A stretch of DNA of 64,000 nt. Source: Desmodesmus armatus (Eukaryota > Chlorophyta > Chlorophyceae > Sphaeropleales > Scenedesmaceae). The number at the start of each line of letters is the position of its first letter. Position 1 is the first letter of the stretch. The position numbers were made by a program, and so were the translations under genes. The notes under the pieces are model-generated. The model made no database searches. It was given only the letters and a program-made list of their open reading frames with translations, and had not been told where the DNA came from. Shown piece after piece: positions 22,710 to 33,635 of the stretch. The stretch spans positions 1 through 64,000 of the forward strand of contig VIIQ02000056.1 in the NCBI GenBank assembly GCA_007449985.2, in the 5' to 3' direction.

Positions 22710-22834
22710 TCGGTGCTGCAGCTGGCAGGGGGCAAGGGCACCAAGTGCAGCGGCTGTGGGGTGTGCGGTACTGTTCTGCTGCACACCATCTATTGCATTG
22801 AAAGTAGCAAAGGCCTGCACGAGGGCTGTTTGCA
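22710..22834 (+). pseudogene. Relic of a MYND array finger
   Basis: Bases 22713-22765 match the paralogues' finger sequence (LQLAGGKGTKCSGCGV). One base is then missing in GGGGT(T)GC, which changes frame, and the YC-HQ-HW part decays while still aligning (GCGGTACTGTTC, CAGGGCTG-like end). No exons 1 or 2 are detectable upstream, so this is an isolated 3' fragment lying between copies 2 and 3. Confidence 0.65.
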
Positions 22835-23869
22835 GCAGCAGGGCGACCAGCGAGTCGGGAGGCTGATGCAAAGGGGGGGGGGGGCTGATGGGCATTATGT
22901 CTGCGTCTCGTTACACACCGATGCCTGTCTGGTTGTTTTGACACAGCTGGATTGTGAACAACAGCCGAAGGACTGTTTGTTGCAGGTCCATGCTCTGCCA
23001 GTGCTTGCAGCGAAATGAAGTGGTCACCTGCACACATGACGGTGTGCATCAGCACTGTGCCTGCTTTTTATGCGCCATTCAGCAGTCATGTACTAGACAC
23101 ATGACTCATGATTTTGTGCAGTCCATGTCGAAATAGCCTTTGCAATGCACTACTGCCACACTGACAAACTACTTCGTCAGTTGCACAGGCAGCCCTATCG
23201 CAACACAGCTCTAGGGCTTGCCAAGCCTCGGTCGGAGTGCTGGGCATACTTGCTGAGGGACTGGGAGGACAAGCAGGCTTTGGCTTGGCCATCAACGGAG
23301 CATCAATTGGCTGTAATAGGGCCATATTTGCAGTCTGTGGCTGGCCAGAGGCTGTACTGCAGCCGCTGCTAGTGGGTTGAGGACGTTCTGTGTGTAGCTG
23401 AACAGGCCTGTTCAGCTCCTAGGAGACACCAGGAGGCCCTCAGTCATTCCCAGCCAGAACTAAACGGTATGCTTCTCCTTTGCTGATTTATTTCTGTAAC
23501 ATCAGGAGCACCAATTGGCAGCTTTGAAAGCCAGCCATTCCCTACCTGCCATGTCCACTGACACCAGACACGACCACCTGCTGCTACCACACCGCTCAAC
23601 CCTCGTGCCAGGCTGTGCTGATGCCTCCGTTTGGGTTGCACACCTTGCTTCCTCTTGCCGATACCACTGGTTCCACCCACATCCTGCTGGATCAGGACGA
23701 CCCTGGAAAGATTGATGCCCTGGAAAGATTGATGCCCTGGTGATTTGGCAGATCACCAGATCTGTGAATAGTCAACCTTGGATTACCGTCTGTCTTGAGT
23801 CATCCATCAATAGCAGCGATATATTCTATCTACTCTTGCATTGATCCTGTCACCAACATCATCGGCAAG
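22835..23869. other. Spacer upstream of MYND copy 3
   Basis: No gene is supportable. It contains an 11-G run near 22871 and a perfect 17-bp direct repeat at 23701-23717 and 23718-23734. The upstream repeat found before copies 1 and 2 is not present here. Confidence 0.4.
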
Positions 23870-26800
23870 ATGTCGAACGACAATCTGCGAGTTTTGCGCC
23901 AGCTCGGCACTGTTGCGGATGTGGCTTCATTCTGCAACCTCGCGAATAGCAAAGCCTGTACGGCCCTTATCTTCAACAGACCAGACAGCGATGACTTCAG
24001 AAGGCTGCAGCGGCAGGGCTACAGCGCGCTGGTGCTTGCAGCGCTGACTCAGGGCCTGCGTCTCTACAACGCATGCGCAACAGCAGCAGCGCAGCCAGGC
24101 AGTGCTGCCGTGCTCAAAACGCAGCTGCAGTTGCTAGTGGGATGGCTGGATTGCTTTGCAGCCGTTGTGAACCACAATAAGGCTGACTGTTTGATGTACT
24201 GGGGTGAGGGGTCACGACAGGTCAAGGACATGGAACAGGAGCTGCTGAGTTCAGGTGCGCAGTACTTGGGCAGGTCTGGAGGGTGTAGCACAGCTTGTGG
24301 GAGTCTGAGCTGCTACCTGGCCTCTTGGTGCGTTTTGTGACACATGATGTGGCTGGAGTCTGTGTGGGCAACTGCAACAGAAGAGACGTGGCTGCTGTCA
24401 TCGGCTGTTGCCCTGCAGGTGTCCTGCCGATCATGCAGCATAGCTGGAGGCAGCTGGCAGCAGACATGCAGCAGCAGCAACGGGTCCTGCAGCAGCAGCA
24501 CCCTGACAGCACAGCGGAACAGCCTGCAGCACAGGCAGGACTGCGCCTGACATCCTCGGCCAGCTTGACAGGTGAACTGCTGCAGCTGTGGGCACAGTGC
24601 GCAAGCGCCAACGCCTACAAACAGACGCACCTGTCCCAGCTCAATGCTGCTGTCAGCTCTGTTGACTTCCTGGCAGACGTTGCAACAGGCGTAGCAGCTA
24701 TCTGGCGCAGCGAGGGTTTCCTGCAGCAGTTGCGCATGGCAGATGATGCGGCAGATAGCATCCCAGCAGCAGCAGTGCGCAGCAGCGTAGTTGCTGCCAA
24801 GATGCTTGTCCTGCAGCTGTTCCTCATCATGAACAGGAAGGAAGCCCAGCACCTGCCTGGCAGCGGTGCTGCCCACGACCTGCAGTGGGTGTCACTGGTG
24901 TACACAGCACTGCTGGTCGGCAAGCTGCACCAGCAACAGCAGGGTGTCTCGCCAGTGCAGCTGCACACCCAGCCAGCCCCAAGCACCGGCAGTAGCAGTG
25001 CAGGCAGCAGCAAGAAGGGCAGCAGCAAGAAGGCATCGCGCGCACAGCAGGCTTCCAGCAGCAGTGCAGCAGCGTCCAGTCAGCAGGGCAGCATTGTGCC
25101 ACCCCACCACCTGCAGGTGCTGCAGGCAGCAGGCGTGCCACCTGACAGACTCATGGACTGTGCTGACCTCAGGGGGCTGGTGTGCGGTGGTGCCCTGCCA
25201 ACTGCTGCAACTACCGTGAGCGTCCTGCTGCAAGAGCTTCACACTCACCTCAAGCTGACTAGCAGCAGCATGAGTGGCCGCAGCAGCAGCGCCAGACCCC
25301 CCACCAGCACAGGTCGCGGCAGCAGTCCTGTGCTGGCGCTGCTGGCCCCTTGCAGCCAGATGTGGGGTGAGTTCCTGGCCCTGCATGTCAGCACAGGCTC
25401 AGATGCAGCAAGCCCAGTGTCCTCCCTGGCTGCGTTGGTCACCAGTCTGTGGTACAGCAGCCTGATGGTTTGGAACGATACAGCAGCACAACCGGCAATG
25501 GAGCCGGCAGGCACGCAGAAGCAGCAACAGCAGCGGCAGCAGCAGCAGGCCCGCATGCAGGACGGCTGGTACAGGTCCTGTGTGGAGCTGATCATGCCTT
25601 CCCTGCTGCACATGAGGGCTGCGGGTGTCATCAGTGCTGCAGGGTACAGTGTTGCAGCTGGGCACTGCCTTGTGAGGCTGGAGCTGCTGTTGGCGACACG
25701 CCTGTCACTAGCACTGCAAGGTGGGTTTAGGCATGGGGTTTGTGACTCACAAACAAAGCGTATGATACGCTTTTGCAGATCTGAAACAGCATCAAACCGC
25801 GTTGCGCGATGCCACTGATGTGTCCACGTGTAAACCACATGTATTTTCCTGCAATGCAAGTGGCACCGCAGGCACTGATGGCATCTGCTGCAGTGCCGCA
25901 GGAGCAGCCGCCCTGGCAGGGAAGCCACTGTGAACCTTACTGCATGATTCATGCGTGCGGCTTGAGGCACTGTGGTTGGAGCAGTTCCTGAGCCAGGCTG
26001 AGTCAATGACTGCTGCAGACTCTGTAGTGCAACCTTGGCCATGCTTGTGGCCTTTTTCTGGCAGTAGGCACAGCCTTGTCAAAGTTGGTCTAGGTTTTCA
26101 TCACCCTAGGAAGGCTCTTGGCACCAGCGTCACTGACGCTACGGGATTTCCCTTCGATTGAGCTGCCACTCTTAGTTGGCAGTCAGCTTGGCAGCTGTCT
26201 CCCCATATCCGATATGATGGCATGATGCCGCCCATCAAAAGCAAAGTCCAGGAGCCCTGTCGGTCAGCAGCAAACATGCTGCACACATGTCCTTCGCCCT
26301 TGCTGTGCCTGCAGGAAACCTGCCTGGTGCGCCCAGGCCCTCCACACTGCCCGAGGGCTGCCCTGCGTCCCTGCCTATCTTCAGCAACCCCTCAGCCAGC
26401 ATCATGTCCCTGGAGGCAGCAGTGCGCCACGACTGGGACGCACCCACTGCGTCAGGTGATGTCAGCACAGGCCGTGTCGGGCCCAGTCTTGCCTGCGAGG
26501 TGATCACAGCACTGGCGCAATCGTTCAAGCTGCTCGATCAGCAGTCAGATGGTGAAAGTAATTCGCTGCCTCCCACAGCTGAGTGCAGCAGCATCCTGCA
26601 GCACGGGACAGACAGCAGCAAGAGCCCTGCGCTCCTGTCGCTGCTGCTGTCATGCCTGAAGCAGCTGCAGCGCAGCTGCCAGGGCAATGCACAGGGGGCC
26701 CTCATGGCTGCAGGCATAGCAGGGATGGTCAGTGATTTTGCAGTTGAGCTGTTCAACCTTTGCGTCACCTTCTCAACAACCATCGCAGGGCCGGCGGGTG

Positions 26801-27801
26801 ACAGCAGCAGCGTTGAGGTGTCTGCTGCCAGCAGCAGCTCGTCAGCCTTGGGCACAGCAAAGAACTGTATCTTGAGCAGCACAGCAGGACCCCGCGTGCT
26901 AGAGTTCAGCATCAGCAGGACAGCCCTTGAAGCCTTCGGTGACAGCGCACCCTTACAGCAGTCAGCGGCTGAGGCAGCACCCAGCACAGGCCCAGACCCA
27001 CGCTCTGAAGCAGCTGCTTCTGACACACCTGCAGGAGGGGAGGAAGCAGGACCCAGGTTGACAGCACAGGGCACCAGCCGTGTTGCCAGCACATGGCTAG
27101 TGCTGTTGAGCAGGGTGCTGTACACTGCAGGAGCAGCACTGCAGGCACTGGCAGCAGGCGCAGCGACCACCTCGGTTCCTGTAATCGACATACTCTATGC
27201 CCCTACTTCAGCAGCAGCCTCGCTTGCCGGCCTGTGCAGGGGCCTGCAAGCTTATGCCAGCATTGCTGGCATGTTCCTGGAGTCAGACGCTGCAGCATCA
27301 GCTGTTGCGCGCAGGAGGAAGGCTGGTACAGTACAGGTGCTGCTGCCAGGGACTGGTGACACCAACCCAGCCATGCAGGCATACCTGACCCTGGCCACAC
27401 TGTTGGGCGCGGCAACACAGCGGGCTCAGCAGCTGGAGGCTGCGGCTGCAGGCAGTGCTGCTGGCAGTGTGGGCGGGCTGCAGTTTCATGCCGCCAGCAA
27501 CATGCGCATATGGCGGCAGGTGCTGGGCAGTGAGCAGGGCCGGCAGCTGCCCCAGGCACTGATGGATGTTGGAAGCATGCTGTGTGCTGCCCTGCCTGAC
27601 AGGTCTTGCTGCAATGAGCCCAGCTGCTGCTGCCTTGACAAGCCCTCTGAGCTTCAGCTGGCAATGGGCAAGGGGACGAAGTGCAGTGGCTGTGGGGTTG
27701 CAAGGTACTGTTCGCCAGCACACCAGAAGCTGCACTGGAAGCAGCACAAGCCGGCTTGCAGGGCTTTTGCAGCGCCAGCAGCAGGAGAGGCCTCCAAGTA
27801 A
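23870..27801 (+). CDS. MYND-finger array protein, copy 3 (intact)
   Basis: Exons 23870-24254, 24419-25720 and 26315-27801 join in phase 1 and give exactly 1058 codons ending in TAA, with no internal stop; this is the reference model for the family. The start is the ATG before SNDNLRVLRQLG, aligned with copies 1 and 2. Modules: N-terminal domain with DDFRRLQRQGYSALVLAAL, a Gln/Ser/Lys linker, WYRSCVELIMPSLLHMRA ending exon 2, then FSNPSASIMSLEAAVRH, SKSPALLSLLLSCLKQLQ and a C-terminal MYND finger (KCSGCGVARYCSPAHQ...HKPAC). The position usually held by cysteine after YC is histidine. Lysine-serine repeats could act as a nuclear targeting signal. Function is unknown; MYND fingers generally bind proline-containing peptides. 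Poly(A) signals lie at 28020-28035. Confidence 0.85.
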
Positions 27802-28857
27802 ACAGCAGCAGCATTAGTAAGCAGCAGCAGCAGCAGGAGGAACAACGGGGGGCTGGGCTTGTACATTGCATAGCGGCACGGCGTGACATGATGCCGGCGG
27901 GACAACTTGGCATTGCAGAGATCCTCCCGATTGGTCGAACAGGCTGTGTGTCAACTTGCAGCAGCTGTATTGATGTGCTCCAGCTTTGGCCCATGACTTT
28001 TTGAGTTGCTGTTTGCATGTGTAAACCGCATGTAATAAGAGTTGAACCTGCAGACCCATGCGTGGTCACAATTTGTAGCACAAATGTCTGTTACTCGGCA
28101 ATTGCGTCACAAGGACGTCACTGACTAGAGTCTACCATGTGCAAAGGCACGGCTGTCACAACATGACGGCATGACCACCTGCGCCTGGTTGCAATGCAAG
28201 CCTTGAGCGTGATCAGCCATGTCCGGGTTACAATTGCGCGCCAGCCAGGCCAAGTCCTGGCGGCACATTTCACTTGTCGTGCCCCACTGCATCCAAAAAA
28301 ACCAAGCACTGGGCGGGTGGTGCTTTGAAAACCTGGGCGGCAGCGCAGGTCACCTGCAGCACAAAAATATGCAGCCAGCCAACACAAGTACTCACACCTG
28401 CACATCAAATGCATTGTGTTGAAACACAGAAGGGGGCGGAGGGGGAACCAGTGTGTGGTTGAAAAGTCATGAGTTTGAGGTGTGGTTGTGGACATCCACT
28501 CGTACGGTCTTGGTGGGTGTGCATATGTGGGCAGGGCTCCTGGGCACAAAGTTGAAATTTCAAGCTGGAGCAAGGCCGTCTTGTCTGTCCCCTGCCGAAT
28601 GTTTGAGGTTATGCACACAGCCACTTTGGTGGCTGTCTGCATAAAGCAAAGTTGTACTGCTGGGAGGTCTTGATGGTCCAGTACCTGGCTGTGTGCTGAG
28701 CGGTGCACACCTGTACGGTCTAACCAGTTGTAACCTGAGAGTTGAACTACAGCTGCAGAACTGAAAACAGTGCCCTGATCTATCTGCATCATGATCAGCT
28801 ATCATGTACAGCCAGCCGCGCATGTCTCCCACAACCTTCATATGTATCAACTCTGAT
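27802..28857. other. 3' flank of MYND copy 3
   Basis: No gene is supportable. The first ~230 bases are likely the 3' UTR of copy 3; the remainder shows no consistent coding or repeat structure. Confidence 0.4.
28020..28035 (+). terminator. Paired TGTAA poly(A) signals for MYND copy 3
   Basis: TGTAA occurs at 28020-28024 and again at 28031-28035, about 220 bases after the copy 3 stop. Confidence 0.6.
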
Positions 28858-28883
28858 AACTACTACTACTACTACTACTACTA
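28858..28883 (+). repeat. (TAC)n microsatellite
   Basis: About eight uninterrupted TAC units. They stand at the left end of the repeat-rich segment 28.86-30.4 kb. On the minus strand this reads (GTA)n, which could be the 3' tail of a decayed retroelement, but no element proteins are visible. Confidence 0.9.
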
Positions 28884-29070
28884 AACTGGGTCAGGGCCAC
28901 GCCTGACCGCCCTTTCTGGAGCCAAACTAGGCTCATAGGGCATAATCCACAAGCAAGGGCCACAGAGCAAAACAAAGCCACCTGGAGACCTGCAAATCTG
29001 CAAAGCAACACGCTGCACTTGCAAGCCAAAACCTGCTGCACCACATTTGTCCACACCGGTTGTACTGCTA

Positions 29071-30000
29071 GCACACATAGCCTCACCACTGGCATCACAC
29101 GGGCCATCTCGTCACCCGGAAAGCAACAAGACCGTCTCACACAAAACACCACACAGGTTCATGCACCACGGCACCTACTCAGGCTGACCAACAAAACCAC
29201 AGGTGACTTCTGAGGGCACCATGGGACACACCTGCTGCTGTTGCGGCCAGCGTACAACAGCAACGGCACCGAGCTGGGCGGCAAACAACTCAGGCCGCGT
29301 GGCTCCTGCGCAGTCAAGCCTCAATACCATCCAGTCAACAACATAACACCTGCTCTGTCGGGGTTTCAGCACTGCCTGTCAACTGTACTCCCATTGCACA
29401 TAGCTTTGCCACTGACATACACGGGCCACATTGTCATTTGAAAAGCAACGGATCCAACTACGGAAGACACTGCACAGGTTCATGCACCACGGTACCTGCT
29501 CAGGCTGACCAAGAAACAGCAGGTGACTTCTGAGGGCACTGTGGGGCACACCTGCTGCTGTTGCGGCCAGCGTACAACAGCAATGGGCACTGAGCTGGGG
29601 GGCAACAACTCAAGCCATGCAGCTCCCATGCAGCCAAGCCTCGACGCCATCCAGCCAACAACACGACACTTGCGCTGCCGGGGGTTTCAGCACTGTCCAT
29701 TAACTTCGATGCAACAACTTCCAACCACACCCCCACACCCCAGGCAGCTCACACCATGCATGTGAGTCACAGTGAGTCCTACAGCACAGCACAACTATCC
29801 TGCATAAATTCTGCACAGGTTCATACGCCACAGCACTTGCCCAGGCTGGCTCAGGAAACCACAGGTGAGGGCTGGGGGCGCTGCAAGGCACACCTGCTGC
29901 TGCTGCGGCCAGCAGATCAGCAGCAATAGCACTAAGCTGGGGGGTGAACAGCTGAGGCCACGCAGTCTTCATGAAATCAAGTCTTACCACACTCTAGGTG
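29071..30000. repeat. Decayed tandem repeat, period about 325 bp, nearly three units
   Basis: Three landmarks recur in order: GCACATAG-like start (29071, 29396), ACAGGTTCATGCACCACGG (29155, 29472, diverged at 29815), then AGGTGACTTCTGAGGGCAC and CACACCTGCTGCTG-TGCGGCCAGC (29201, 29519, 29862). Units 1 and 2 match closely over some 300 bases; unit 3 is partial and more diverged. None has a conserved reading frame, so I treat it as noncoding satellite-like DNA or the remains of a mobile element. Confidence 0.8.
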
Positions 30001-30433
30001 AACAGTGTGGCCCTCAGCAAGGTGCAGTCTGTGGGGCACAGTAATGCTGCTGTTGTTGTTGCTCCAGCTCCCTCTCCACCTCGCATCCAATGTTCATATT
30101 CAAGCCAGGGTCATCGAACTACCGAAATACTGTGCTGGTCTCATCAAAGGCACGCTCCAGCTCCTCCAGCCGAGCACTGGCACTGCTGCTCCCATCCGTC
30201 GGCGGCTGCTTCCTGCGTCCACGCTCCTCAAGGCAGTGTCTGCGTCCGAACCGCATCTACATCCACTCCGCTGCATTTTCAATAGCCTTTGCAGCCTCCT
30301 GGTCCCTGCACCATCCGAACTGGAGCTGCGGACTCGACTACATCTTTGCAATTCGACTACATCTTTAAATAAAGATAAGATAAAGAAATGGCCACGACGG
30401 TGCATCACCGTGATTGCATCTGCAGCACAGCAG
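30001..30433. other. Spacer with A+T-rich tail
   Basis: No gene is supportable. CGACTACATCTTT occurs twice at about 30335-30367 and is followed by an A-rich string (TAAATAAAGATAAGATAAAG), which resembles the tail of an inserted non-LTR element, but no matching protein is seen. Confidence 0.4.
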
Positions 30434-30438
30434 TTACA
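30434..30438 (-). terminator. Poly(A) signal TGTAA for the MIT-AAA ATPase
   Basis: TTACA on the plus strand reads TGTAA on the minus strand, about 250 bases beyond the stop codon at 30690-30688. Confidence 0.5.
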
Positions 30439-30687
30439 CACTGTGGCTGGGCCAGCCACACCTACATGCTCCTTGGATGTATGGTTGGCCACCTGTATGC
30501 TTTACTGTTCAGAGCGATGCAAGAATGGATTGGCTCGGCAGGGCACCAGCGCCAGTGCAAAACTATGATACAGGTGGCCTTAAAGTAACAAAGCTATCTG
30601 GCAGCAACCACATCCACAGCCGAGAGGTCAAGGGCTGCCTTTGGCTGCATGCCGTGCTGAGCATGTTGCACTCAACATCCCAGCATT

Positions 30688-33150
30688 TCAAGCCATGGCA
30701 GAGGGCTCTGCATCTGCAGCAGCTGGCTTCACCAGCTCTAAAGCAGCTTCGAAATCAGCCAGCACCAGTGCCCTCAGCTGTGCCTCAGCTGCCTGGCTCA
30801 CTGGCACCTGCTCTGCACTGCCTGCTGCATACCCAGCCACAGCGACAAGCTGCTGTGCTGACACTTGCTCATCTGTGCATCCTGTGCTGTCAGCAGGGCT
30901 TCCCGCTGCTGCATATGACTCTTCAGACTGCCTGCTGCTCTGAGCAAAGCTGGATGCCAGCCCCAAGCCGGACCCCAGCCTGCGCCGCTTGCGGTTCAGG
31001 CCAAGCTGCTGCCGCTGCTTCTGCATCAGCTCGCGTACAGGTGCCAGTGCTGCTGTGCGGCAGAGGTCTGCTAAGTCGCTGCCGCTGTACCCTTCTGTGA
31101 GCTGCACCAGCAGGCTCAAGTCATCAGCGCTGAGGTCTGACTCCACCTCCGGCCGGGCCAGCATGGACTCAAAGAAGGCGGCGCGGGAGGCCTCTCCAGG
31201 CAGCGGCACCTCCATGCGCCTGCTGAAGCGCCGCAACAGTGCTGCATCGCAATCCTGCAGCATCAGACAGAGCAACTGTTGCCATGCTGTGTCACAACAC
31301 ATGAGCGGTGAAATCATGAAGGGCATTCCGGAAGCCAACCTCAAGCTGCAAGCAAACTGTGCTGAACAGACACCCCTGCTGTGCCCAGCACAGTCAAGAT
31401 GTGTCACCACAGGCACATACCTGCATGCGATTGGTAGCGCCAAACACGTATACGCCCTCTTCACCAGCAGCACGTGTGAACTGTATGAGGAGCTCAGTAA
31501 GCAGCCTGCGCGCTCCTGCATCTGTGTTGCTGCCACGAGACTGGCCCAAGCTGTCAACCTCATCCTGCATGCATGAGCCCACCGCAGCAAAATGTTGAAT
31601 TATGCGCCTGCACCTATCCAGGCAGCAAAAGATGGTATCCTGCACACTCAAAAAATGCTTCCTGGAGCCATGCAGCACAACAGCCTGCACGTGCAGCCAT
31701 CTGTCAAGCCATCACTCAGCGGTGCCTGCAGGACCACTGCTGCTGCCCACCAGGAAAATGATGGCTGGGCGGCAGGTCTTGGCGATGTCGAACACACCGC
31801 TGATGGCCTTCTCGCTGTCACCAGCCCACTTGGACAGGATCATGGAAGGGCTGAGGGACAGCAGCGTGAAGCCAGCCTCGGCAGCAACCTTCTCCACGAG
31901 CAGAGTCTTGCCTGTGCCTGGAGGCCCGTAGAGCAGGAAGGTCTGGGGCGGCTGGCGGATGCCTGTGAACCTACACAGAAGCGCAGTGGTGGCAGGCACA
32001 GGGACAACAGTGACACAGCCGGAGTGCTGGCTTATACCAGGCCAGCACAAAAGCCCCTGGGGAAAAGGCCATTTTTCAGCAGCTTTTGAGCGGTACACCG
32101 TCAGCGTTGCTGCATCGTGCCATTTTCCAGCAGCTTTTGAGCGGTACACCGTCAGCGTTGCTGCATCAGGACGCAAGCCTGGGGCTATCATGCACTGCAT
32201 CCTGCAACGCTCAGCACATGCCCATGCAACTGCATGGTATACTCACCAGTGTGGCTGTTGCAATGGCATAAACAGAGCATCGTCCAGCTCTGCCTTGATG
32301 TCCCTGCAGGGCCAGCACAGGTCAAGGGTGTTGACTTTGTTCACTGCAGCTGGTTCAGGCGTGCTGCAAGACAACTGAGTTGTGCACAATGCAAGAACGC
32401 CAGGCAGCTTGTCCTCATGCAGCTTTGTGTATGTCGCACGAAAGCACTGCACAGCGGCAACAGCTACCAGCAGGTACTCACTCTAAGCCCACAACATCGT
32501 CCAGAGATCCAGACACAGTCCTGCTGCAGGTGTTGTACAGGTCCAGCTGGCTGCAGTTGCCTGTGGGCGCAGGCAGCCCTTGTGACAACACTTGCTGCAG
32601 GTCACCTGAGCCTGCAGCTGCTGCCAGGACTGCCTGGGGCTGCACCTGCTCCATGCGCAGAAGCTGCTGCAGGCGACCCGTGCTGCAGGCATCGCCGTTG
32701 AAGGCTGTGGAGGCTGTCGTGGCACTTGACGTGAGGCATGGGTTAAGGTGCGTCCGGGACTGTGTCAGTTGCTCCAACTGCACCCACTGTGGCCCCTTGC
32801 TGTCTTGTCTGGCGCGCAGGACCTGTTGATTGCAGGACGGACGTGCTGCTGCGTGTGATCAGCTGCATAGCTTGCTCTGAAAACGGCATTGCTTTGTGTC
32901 ACCAGAGCTATATGATGCTAGAATTTTTCCCACTTACTGTCATGCGGTGCTCGTAGAGGTGCACCAGGCCTTCACACAGCTCTGCAAGGGCACAGCCCTT
33001 CTCCGCATGGAGGTCCACAAAGTAGTTCAGCTGGCAGGATGCCCTGTAGTATGAATCCAGTGCTAAGCTGACTTCGCCCTCATCCTCGTGCTCTTGGGCT
33101 CGCAGTGCCTCTTGCAGCACTGCCTGCACCTCTGCAGCAGCTGTTGCCAT
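30688..33150 (-). CDS. MIT-domain AAA ATPase (VPS4/spastin/katanin type)
   Basis: Six exons on the minus strand: 33150-32938, 32777-32482, 32303-32247, 31970-31751, 31564-31421, 31254-30688. All junction phases agree and give 498 aa. Residues 1-71 form a helical MIT-like domain (LALDSYYRA). The AAA domain begins at DVVGLEDIKAELDDALFMPL, with Walker A GPPGTGKT (about 204-211), substrate-loop motif SKWAGDSEKA, Walker B IIFLDEVDSL split across an intron, sensor GATNR and arginine-finger motif LLRRFSRR. A lysine/arginine stretch (NRKRRRLG) follows the second AAA helical region. Family members hydrolyse ATP to thread polymer subunits, ESCRT-III for VPS4 and tubulin for spastin or katanin. VPS4 similarity is strongest around VVGLEDIK and PLQQPHWFTG, but I cannot choose the subfamily by eye. 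The start is the first ATG of the MIT frame. Confidence 0.87.
32068..32167 (-). repeat. 51-bp tandem duplication in intron 3 of the MIT-AAA gene
   Basis: Two adjacent copies with 51-base spacing (32068 and 32119) share GCGGTACACCGTCAGCGTTG and flanks with very few differences. They lie wholly inside the intron between exons 3 and 4. Confidence 0.9.
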
Positions 33151-33635
33151 CAAGCGCACCACAGCAGGCAACACCGCCGCAGCTGTGCTTCAGGGCAACA
33201 GTTCAGCCTTTTGACAGCATTTATAGCCGGTCAGGCTGGCGAACGTGTGCTGTGAGTGCTTGCTGGTTTGTTTGATGGTTCGGAAGAGCGCGCAAAGCTA
33301 GGCCCGTTCCGCAGTGCTGCCTGATTGTTTCATATGAAGACAGCATATACAGATCTTTCAGTCCCTTCGTTGAAACACCTCGATGCGCGAGAAAGTTCAA
33401 TCAACAATTTGAACTGCCAGTTGAGGAACTGTCATGGCCACACCTATGACCACTCCTTGTCAGCCCAGCACCCCGGGAGGTTGTTGAAGGAGGCGAGCAG
33501 AGTGTATAGAATGCACGAAGCACAGCTGGGCTAGAGTGTGCTGCAGTTCCCAGGTTTCACACCAATCTGGTGCGACAGCCTGGCAGGCTGTGTACAGCAC
33601 CCAAGGTGTGCTGGTGCAACCAACAACTACTTCTG
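33151..33635. other. Spacer between the MIT-AAA gene start and the CoA-binding gene end
   Basis: The upstream region of the MIT-AAA gene and the 3' flank of the next minus-strand gene. No gene, no TGTAA signal and no clear TATA box were seen. Confidence 0.4.

Noticed and set aside
28847..29152. Minus-strand ORF ending in a poly-Ser run over the microsatellite
   Set aside because: The Ser run is simply the microsatellite read in one frame, and the rest shows no conserved motif among the repeat units.
30005..30568. 187-codon ORF with LLLLLLQLPLHL start
   Set aside because: It lies across the repeat tail and the 3' flank of the MIT-AAA gene, has no splice partners, and its Leu run comes from CTG repeats.
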